From JADFQT01 sp047516825 (GTDB lineage: Bacteria; Chloroflexota; Dehalococcoidia; Lucifugimonadales; UBA3495), in NCBI GenBank assembly GCA_047516825.1, contig JAKZUA010000123.1:1-18254 (forward strand): DNA of 18,254 nucleotides. The letters are read 5' to 3'. The notes beneath the pieces were generated by a model. It searched no databases, had not been told where the DNA came from, and was given only the letters and a program-made list of their open reading frames with translations. Made by a program: the position numbers and the translations under genes. How positions within the stretch are numbered: position 1 is the stretch's first letter; each line of letters starts with the position of its first letter. Of this stretch, positions 13,785 through 18,254 are shown one piece after another.

Positions 13785-14498
13785 TCAACGCCGCCGCCGG
13801 CCCGGCAACCCGGGGTAGACCCGATCGGTCAGCACCCACTGCAGCCGCCGGTGCAGGGCGTCGATTTCCTGCGGCAGCAGCAAATCCAACAGCTTTTGAA
13901 TACGTCCCTGGGGTTGGGCCAATTGGCGGCAGATCCCCTCTAGCGTCTGGAGCAAGTCCTCCGGGATGGGGTCTCCGGCAAAGTCCCAGATCACCGTGCG
14001 GATCTTAGTATCGGCGTGGAAGGTCAGGGCTTGGTCGATGCCCCAGAGCTTGCCGTCGCCATCCTTCAGCACATGACCCGCCTTGCGGTCGGTGTTGTTG
14101 GCTACCAAATCAAAGCAGGCTACCCGACGAAGCTGTTCAGCGCTGTCGGGGTCCCCTTCTACTTCCAGGGTGTGGTAGTTCTGTCTGGGGTCGTGCTCGA
14201 CATAGCTTTGCATTGAGCCGATGCCGTAAGGGCCTTCCCGAATGAGGGTATAGGGGATGAAATCCCAACCCAGAATTTCGCTGAGCAGATAGGCCGCGCA
14301 TTCCCTTTTGTAGAGGGTGCCAGAGGGGAAATCCCAGAGGGGAACTTCACCGTCCCGGGGTTTGTAGATGGCCAGGCCGTCTCGATTATTCAGCCGGAGG
14401 CGCGCCAGGAAGGTGTAGTTAGACCCGACGGGAGTGAGCTCACAGGAGACTATTTCGCCCTGCCGCAGTAATTCAACGTCCGCTTGTGCCAGCCCCAC
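13785..14498 (-). CDS. SCO1664 family protein (PI3/PI4-kinase-like fold)
   Basis: Belongs to a family conserved in Actinobacteria and Chloroflexota next to DUF3090 and distantly related to phosphatidylinositol 3-/4-kinases. Seen in the sequence: a possible ATP-binding Lys in IYKPRDGE (Lys46), a TLYKRECAAYLLSEIL helix, a catalytic-loop-like LVANNTDRKAGHVL, and a metal-site-like WGIDQALTFH, in the right order for a kinase fold. The family's biochemical activity is, to my knowledge, not established. I place the start at GTG 14498 (237 residues), 43 nt after the DUF3090 stop, because the upstream in-frame extension to 14678 lies inside DUF3090 and is not family-like. No strong ribosome binding site is seen, so the start is uncertain. 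Confidence 0.82.
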   Translation of the reverse strand: MGLAQADVELLRQGEIVSCELTPVGSNYTFLARLRLNNRDGLAIYKPRDGEVPLWDFPSGTLYKRECAAYLLSEILGWDFIPYTLIREGPYGIGSMQSYVEHDPRQNYHTLEVEGDPDSAEQLRRVACFDLVANNTDRKAGHVLKDGDGKLWGIDQALTFHADTKIRTVIWDFAGDPIPEDLLQTLEGICRQLAQPQGRIQKLLDLLLPQEIDALHRRLQWVLTDRVYPGLPGRRRR

Positions 14499-14526
14499 CT
14501 CGGTGAACTCTGCCCAGGCCCGTCGA

Positions 14527-14556
14527 CTAACCGCTTTCCATCTAACCGCTTTCCAA
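14527..14556 (-). repeat. 15-bp tandem duplication containing the DUF3090 stop codon
   Basis: On the plus strand CTAACCGCTTTCCAT is followed by CTAACCGCTTTCCAA (14 of 15 identical). Read on the minus strand it gives LESG-stop and then MESG-stop in the same frame. The second copy lies between DUF3090 and the SCO1664-family start and lengthens the gap between the two genes by 15 nt. Confidence 0.85.
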
Positions 14557-15078
14557 CACGGCGTGTCCGTTGGCCCGGGGACAGATGTGCCCTTCGGGAT
14601 CAATGGGGAGGCCGCAAAGAAAGCAGGGCGGACGGCCGGCAGCGCAGATTTTAAGGGCCTCCTCCGCCAGGGTGACACATTGGGGGATGCTTAGCCCGCA
14701 GCTTACCGAAGCTCCCTCCCGGTCTTGCTCCGGGTCCTCTTCGTCACCTTCATGGGCTTCCAAGTAAAAGGCATTGCCCGAGGTCTCATATTTCAACAGC
14801 ATCTGCCTGGCCTTGAACTCCAGAGAAAGCTCTTCTCCCGACCACTCGGGCACGGTGGGGCCGCTGGGCGCGGCTCGCTGCTCGGCCGTAAGGCGCCGCA
14901 CCGCCTCTTGAAGAGAGGCCCCCAACTGAAACAGCTGTTCCTTCTCCAGCCAGACCAAAATGCTGGCTGCACCGGCCTTCAGCACCAGACGGAAAGTGCG
15001 CCGTCCTGGCTCTCCAAAGGTCTCCGCATCAATGCTGGAAAGAGCGCCCAGAGAGTATCCAACCGGTCGAGATTCCAT
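14542..15078 (-). CDS. DUF3090 family protein with C-terminal zinc-binding motif
   Basis: A 178-residue protein of the DUF3090 family. The N-terminal part carries FGEPGRRTFRLVLKAG and WLEKEQLFQLGASLQEAV, typical of the family. The C-terminus has PPCFLCGLPIDPEGHICPRANGH, with Cys152, Cys155, His164, Cys166 and His172 arranged like a small zinc ribbon. Members are consistently found beside SCO1664-family genes, and in Actinobacteria often near a histidine-phosphatase-like gene and mshC. Here the pair is intact but those other neighbours are absent. ATG 15078 is favoured because a strong promoter ends six nt upstream, implying a leaderless transcript. Function unknown. Confidence 0.85.
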   Translation of the reverse strand: MESRPVGYSLGALSSIDAETFGEPGRRTFRLVLKAGAASILVWLEKEQLFQLGASLQEAVRRLTAEQRAAPSGPTVPEWSGEELSLEFKARQMLLKYETSGNAFYLEAHEGDEEDPEQDREGASVSCGLSIPQCVTLAEEALKICAAGRPPCFLCGLPIDPEGHICPRANGHAVLESG

Positions 15079-15084
15079 GCCCCT

Positions 15085-15113
15085 ATGATATTCGCAGGAG
15101 AGGCGACTGACAA
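15085..15113 (-). promoter_or_regulatory. Strong promoter giving a leaderless DUF3090 transcript
   Basis: On the minus strand TTGTCA (15113-15108, five of six), a spacer of exactly 17 nt, and TATCAT (15090-15085, five of six). The ATG begins at 15078, seven bases beyond the last -10 base, which is the expected transcription start. The mRNA would then begin at or within a base or two of the start codon. Confidence 0.7.
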
Positions 15114-15204
15114 GGGCAAAATCCTATCGACAGCCGGGGTATTGTTTTTCCGATCTTGTAACGAGAGCGAATTTCCCACGCGGTTGTATGAGATGCCATC
15201 CTTT

Positions 15205-15232
15205 CGTCATTGCGAGCGAAGCGAAGCAATCT
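15205..15232. repeat. GAGCGAAGCG-type short dispersed repeat
   Basis: CGTCATTGCGAGCGAAGC followed by GAAGCAATCT, with ATTGC and GCAAT able to pair. This is a widespread bacterial intergenic repeat (shadow translation RHCERSEAI). It abuts the left end of the first MITE-like copy. Confidence 0.75.
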
Positions 15233-15242
15233 AGCGCTCTAA

Positions 15243-15461
15243 GAGCGGGTTTTAAAAGTTCCTGGACTTCCAGGCTCCAACTGTTATGCCGGTTTGGGCT
15301 TCAGCTTCCTCTCCCCTTGTGGGAGAGGAGTGAGGTGAGGGGTATCACCCTCATCCCAACCTTCTCCCATCAAGGGAGAAGGGGCTATTGTTAGGCCATA
15401 CAAGCACGCCCATTTCTCTATTCTAGCGCGGACAAGGCCCGAGGCTTTTTAAACACCCGCT
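15243..15461. mobile_element. MITE-like element, copy 1 (downstream of zwf)
   Basis: About 219 bp, with imperfect terminal inverted repeats: GAGCGGGTTTTAAAAG at the left and, reading in from the right, AGCGGGTGTTTAAAAAG. It is closely similar over most of its length to 17980-18144, in the same orientation (shared GTTATGCCGGTTTGGGCTTC, CATTTCTCTATTC and GGCTTTTTAAACACCC). It holds two internal hairpins, TCCTCTCCC/GGGAGAGGA and CCTTCTCCC/GGGAGAAGG. The second lies in about 54 bp that copy 2 lacks. No protein is encoded. The right terminus is decayed and no target duplication is evident. Confidence 0.75.
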
Positions 15462-15519
15462 AGGATCGCATTGTCGTCCTGGCTGCATCGGGACTCCTCG
15501 CATTGAAGTTTCGCAACCT

Positions 15520-16986
15520 CTAATGGCTGCCGGTAGTTTCCTGCCAGGTGTGGCCTTGGCGCGAAAGCAGCCCTTTGCTGGCTGCCGGACCCCAAGAGCC
15601 GGCATCGTAGGGCTGAACCGACCCGGCTTCGGCGCCCTCCGATTCTTTAATCAGCGGCTCTACTATCCGCCAGGCTTCCAAAATGTGGTCGTTCCTAATA
15701 AACAGCGAGGTATCCCCCTCCAGGGCATCTTGAAGCAGGCGTTCGTAGGCCTCCGGGATGGTTTGTTCTTCGAAGGCAGTCCCATAATGGAATTCCAGAT
15801 CCTCCGAGCGAGTGCTCATTCCCTGGCCCGGAGCCTTGACCTCGAATTTTATATGAACCCCTTCATCGGGCTGCAACCGCAGGGAGAGCACATTGGAGCT
15901 GAGGGTTTCTCCGGTCTCACCGGCGAACATCAGGTGAGGCGGCTGCCGGAACTGGATGACGATTTCGGTAACCTTTTCCTTCATGGATTTGCCAGTTCTG
16001 AGGTAGAAAGGAACACCCTGCCAGCGCCAATTGTCGATGTACAGGCGGAGCGCGGCGTAAGTGGCTGTCCTCGAGTCCGGGGCGACACCGGCTTCGTCCA
16101 AGTAGCCCCGATACTGGCCTAGCACGCTGTTCTGCGCTGCCTGAGCCATATCCCAACGGCGGATTGCCCGAAGGGCCTCCACCTTGTTGTTCCGCAGGGA
16201 ATCGGCATCCATGGCGCTGGGCGGCTCCATTGCCACCAAAGTCAGCAGCTGCAACAGATGGTTCTGGACCATATCCCTGATGACACCGGACTGGTCGTAA
16301 TATCCAGCCCGATCTTCGGCCGATACCTCTTCCGTTGCCGAAATCTGCACGCTGTCAACGTAGTTGCGATTCCATAGCGGCTCAAAAATGGCGTTGGCGA
16401 ATCGGAAGACCATCAGGTTTAGCACCGTTTCCTTCCCCAAGTAATGATCGATACGATAGACCTGCTCTTCCTTAAACACCTGGTGGACCAACCGGTCCAG
16501 TTGCTCGGCCGAGTTCAGGTCATGCCCAAAGGGCTTTTCAATCACCACCCGCCGCCAACCGGTATTCTCCACCGCCAACCCGGCATAACCCAAATTCTCC
16601 ACGGCCGCTGGAAAAAGGCTCGGCGCCACCGACAGATAAAAGAGGCGGTGGGCCGATGGCGTCTCGGTTTCCAATTCCTCCAGCCGCGCGCGTAACCCCA
16701 TGAAGGATTCCAGGTCCTGTAAATCGCCTCTCACGTAATGCAGGTGGCGGGCGAAATTGTTCCAGTCCTTCTTCCGGGCGGCCAGCCCGCTTAACTCTTG
16801 GACCTCCTGCCACATCATTTCCCGAAACCGGTCATCCGAATATTGGGACCGCGCCATTCCGACGACCCGGAAATTGGCGGGCAACATTCCCTTGCAGACC
16901 AGCTGAAAAAGCCCCGGCAACAGCTTCCGCCGCGCCAAGTCGCCGGTGGCGCCCAGTATTACCAGGCTGGTAGACGAGTTCTGCAT
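15520..16986 (-). CDS. zwf: Glucose-6-phosphate 1-dehydrogenase
   Basis: Oxidises glucose 6-phosphate to 6-phosphogluconolactone with reduction of NADP+ (some forms use NAD+), the first step of the oxidative pentose phosphate pathway. The 488-residue length is typical. The dinucleotide-binding motif LGATGDLARRKLLPGLF is at residues 11-27, VIEKPFGHDL at about 148-157, and the substrate-binding signature RIDHYLGKE at 178-186. DMVQNHLLQLL and the C-terminal domain with FIRNDHILEAW are also typical. ATG 16986 lies 15 nt after the gnd stop, with AAGGGGG upstream, so gnd and zwf form one operon in which zwf is second. No 6-phosphogluconolactonase gene is present in the window. Confidence 0.97.
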   Translation of the reverse strand: MQNSSTSLVILGATGDLARRKLLPGLFQLVCKGMLPANFRVVGMARSQYSDDRFREMMWQEVQELSGLAARKKDWNNFARHLHYVRGDLQDLESFMGLRARLEELETETPSAHRLFYLSVAPSLFPAAVENLGYAGLAVENTGWRRVVIEKPFGHDLNSAEQLDRLVHQVFKEEQVYRIDHYLGKETVLNLMVFRFANAIFEPLWNRNYVDSVQISATEEVSAEDRAGYYDQSGVIRDMVQNHLLQLLTLVAMEPPSAMDADSLRNNKVEALRAIRRWDMAQAAQNSVLGQYRGYLDEAGVAPDSRTATYAALRLYIDNWRWQGVPFYLRTGKSMKEKVTEIVIQFRQPPHLMFAGETGETLSSNVLSLRLQPDEGVHIKFEVKAPGQGMSTRSEDLEFHYGTAFEEQTIPEAYERLLQDALEGDTSLFIRNDHILEAWRIVEPLIKESEGAEAGSVQPYDAGSWGPAASKGLLSRQGHTWQETTGSH

Positions 16987-17001
16987 CCTCAGACCCCCTT
17001 C

Positions 17002-17943
17002 CTACCCCTCGCCTCCGCCCGGTTGAGCGCCGCCGGAGGAGGCGGACCGGACCGAATGGCCGCCGAACTGATTGCGCAGCGCCGCCAGCAATCTGCCGCC
17101 CAAGGGTTGCTCCTGGCGGGAGCGGAATCTTTGCTGCAGGGACAGGGTGATTACCGGGGTGGGAACGGCCAACTCCACCGATTCCTGGACGGTCCAGCGC
17201 CCCTCTCCGGAATCCTCCACATAAGCCTGCAAACTCTCCAGCTCCGGATCTTCACGCAGAGCCTCTGCCGCCAGGTCTAGAAGCCAGGAGCGCACCACAC
17301 TGCCGTATCGCCAGGTTTCGGCAATTTGCCCCAGGTCCAGCCCAAACTCCTCCTTGGCCTGCATCAGTTCAAAACCTTCGGCGTAGGCCTGCATCAAGGC
17401 GTACTCAACCCCGTTGTGGACCATCTTGACGAAGTGTCCCGCCCCAACCGGACCCACGTGGCTGTAACCAGTAGTGGGGCTGGGAGCAAGGGTCTGAAAT
17501 ATGGGCTCCAATCGCCGGAACATTTCCTCTCTGCCGCCGATCATCAGCGAGTAACCCTCGGTAAGCCCCCAAATACCTCCACTGGTGCCCACGTCCAGGA
17601 ACTCGATACCATGCTGGGACAGCCGGCTGGCCCGCGCCATACTGTCTTTGTAATTGGCGTTGCCCCCGTCCAACAACACATCCCCCGGTCCCAGCAGGGG
17701 AATCAAGCTGTCGATAGTCGCATCCGTCGGTGGGCCGGCGGGCACCATAATCCAGACCGCCCGAGGCGGCTCCAAATTAACCACCAACTCCTCCAGAGAA
17801 TCGACGCCCAGCGCCCCTTGGGACCGGCTAACGGCCACCGCCTCGGCATTAGCATCGTAAGCCACAACTCTATGTCCGCCGGCCAGCAGCCGCTGCGCCA
17901 TGTTGCCGCCCATGCGACCCAGCCCGACCATTCCCAGATCCAT
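17002..17943 (-). CDS. gnd: 6-phosphogluconate dehydrogenase, decarboxylating (short, YqeC/GntZ type)
   Basis: Oxidatively decarboxylates 6-phosphogluconate to ribulose 5-phosphate. At 313 residues it is the short form (about 300) rather than the 470-residue classical enzyme. It has the Rossmann motif GLGRMGGNMA (7-16), the substrate-site VGTSGGIWG (118-126), the catalytic HFVKMVHNGVE (Lys173, Asn177, Glu180) and the C-terminal LGGRLLAALRNQFGGH expected for this subgroup. The second beta strand ends in an acidic residue (AYD, Asp30), which suggests NAD+ rather than NADP+. ATG 17943 has GGGAGG upstream (17952-17957 on the plus strand). It is the first gene of gnd-zwf. A MITE-like element begins 36 nt upstream of the start codon. 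Confidence 0.95.
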   Translation of the reverse strand: MDLGMVGLGRMGGNMAQRLLAGGHRVVAYDANAEAVAVSRSQGALGVDSLEELVVNLEPPRAVWIMVPAGPPTDATIDSLIPLLGPGDVLLDGGNANYKDSMARASRLSQHGIEFLDVGTSGGIWGLTEGYSLMIGGREEMFRRLEPIFQTLAPSPTTGYSHVGPVGAGHFVKMVHNGVEYALMQAYAEGFELMQAKEEFGLDLGQIAETWRYGSVVRSWLLDLAAEALREDPELESLQAYVEDSGEGRWTVQESVELAVPTPVITLSLQQRFRSRQEQPLGGRLLAALRNQFGGHSVRSASSGGAQPGGGEG

Positions 17944-17979
17944 CTAGCAAGCCTCCCAGGCAAAGAGTCTTATCTCTTA

Positions 17980-18144
17980 GAGCCTGTTTTAAAAGTTCCT
18001 TGCCTTCCAGGCTCAAGCTGTTATGCCGGTTTGGGCTTCAGCTTCCTCTCCCCTTGGGGGGAGAGGATTGAGGTGAGGGTCATACCAGCATGCGCATTTC
18101 TCTATTCCAGCGCGGACAATGCGCGAGGCTTTTTAAACACCCTC
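17980..18144. mobile_element. MITE-like element, copy 2 (upstream of gnd)
   Basis: 165 bp. The terminal inverted repeats GAGCCTGTTTTAAAAG (left) and GAGGGTGTTTAAAAAG (right, read inward) match at 13 of 16 positions. The element is flanked on both sides by TTA (17977-17979 and 18145-18147), a likely 3-bp target duplication. One internal hairpin, TCCTCTCCCC/GGGGAGAGGA, is present. Same orientation as copy 1 and shorter by about 54 bp. The TIR and TNA-type duplication resemble IS5-superfamily elements, but the transposase family is inference. It encodes no protein. Confidence 0.78.
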
Positions 18145-18170
18145 TTAGCTATTATCCCAAAACAACCCAT

Positions 18171-18204
18171 GTCATTCCGTTGGAGCGAAGCGACTGAGGA
18201 ATCT
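18171..18204. repeat. GAGCGAAGCG-type short dispersed repeat, second form
   Basis: GTCATTCCGTTGGAGCGAAG continuing to GGAATCT, with ATTCC and GGAAT able to pair and the same GAGCGAAGCG core as 15205-15232. It lies 24 nt beyond the right-hand TTA of MITE copy 2. The remaining 50 bases to the window end contain no recognisable feature. Confidence 0.7.
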
Positions 18205-18254
18205 AAATTCTGGGCCCATAAAACTTTATGCGTCAGCACTTCATCTACACCCGG

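Noticed and set aside
14570..15234. Plus-strand open frames across DUF3090
   Set aside because: They run antisense to DUF3090 and end in the repeat region; no start signals or family features.
15243..15461. Possible CRISPR or attachment-site array in the zwf downstream repeats
   Set aside because: The repeats are two related hairpins within one MITE-like element, not regularly spaced direct repeats with spacers.

Overview
The window looks like a chromosomal segment of a moderately GC-rich bacterium, most likely Chloroflexota (a Dehalococcoidia-like lineage). The best taxonomic clue is the DUF3090 / SCO1664-family pair, which I know mainly from Actinobacteria and Chloroflexota. A short-type 6-phosphogluconate dehydrogenase, multiple hydantoinase-type genes and abundant REP/MITE-like palindromes in the gaps fit the same guess. 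This is inference from gene content; no rRNA or other taxonomic marker is present.

Layout, left to right. 1-845: a long pentapeptide-repeat gene broken by a frameshift at a run of seven G. 845-1420: no convincing gene, but a densely self-complementary stretch at 1194-1355. 1421-2560 (-): dnaN, the DNA polymerase sliding clamp, divergent from alaX (2830-3543, +), a trans-editing alanyl-tRNA hydrolase. Both have recognisable promoters in the shared gap. 3588-8467 (+): hyuA, a PIG-L/LmbE zinc deacetylase, and hyuB. The two halves of a hydantoinase/oxoprolinase-type enzyme are separated by the deacetylase, and a perfect 22-bp hairpin repeat lies before hyuB. 8468-8900: gene-poor, with a REP-like double hairpin. 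8956-9234 (+) and 9420-9764 (-): two small conserved genes (DUF1059-like, Lin0512 family) converging on a strong bidirectional terminator.

9990-13001 (+): a molybdate ABC transporter operon modA-modB-modC with 4-nt overlaps, preceded by a promoter that overlaps a palindromic operator-like site. 13088-13744 (+): a HAD phosphatase. 13785-15078 (-): SCO1664-family kinase-like protein and DUF3090. The DUF3090 promoter is placed so that the mRNA should be leaderless. 15243-18144: gnd and zwf (both -, oxidative pentose phosphate pathway, transcribed gnd then zwf) sit exactly between two direct copies of a MITE-like element. One copy retains an apparent TTA target duplication.

The functional themes are ordinary metabolism: replication, translation quality control, amide/hydantoin hydrolysis, Mo uptake and NADPH generation. 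The unusual content is in repeats and gene arrangement. I see at least six independent short tandem duplications (9-16 bp units). Two of them contain or create stop codons. I did not find a CRISPR array, rRNA, tRNA, integrase or intact transposase gene.
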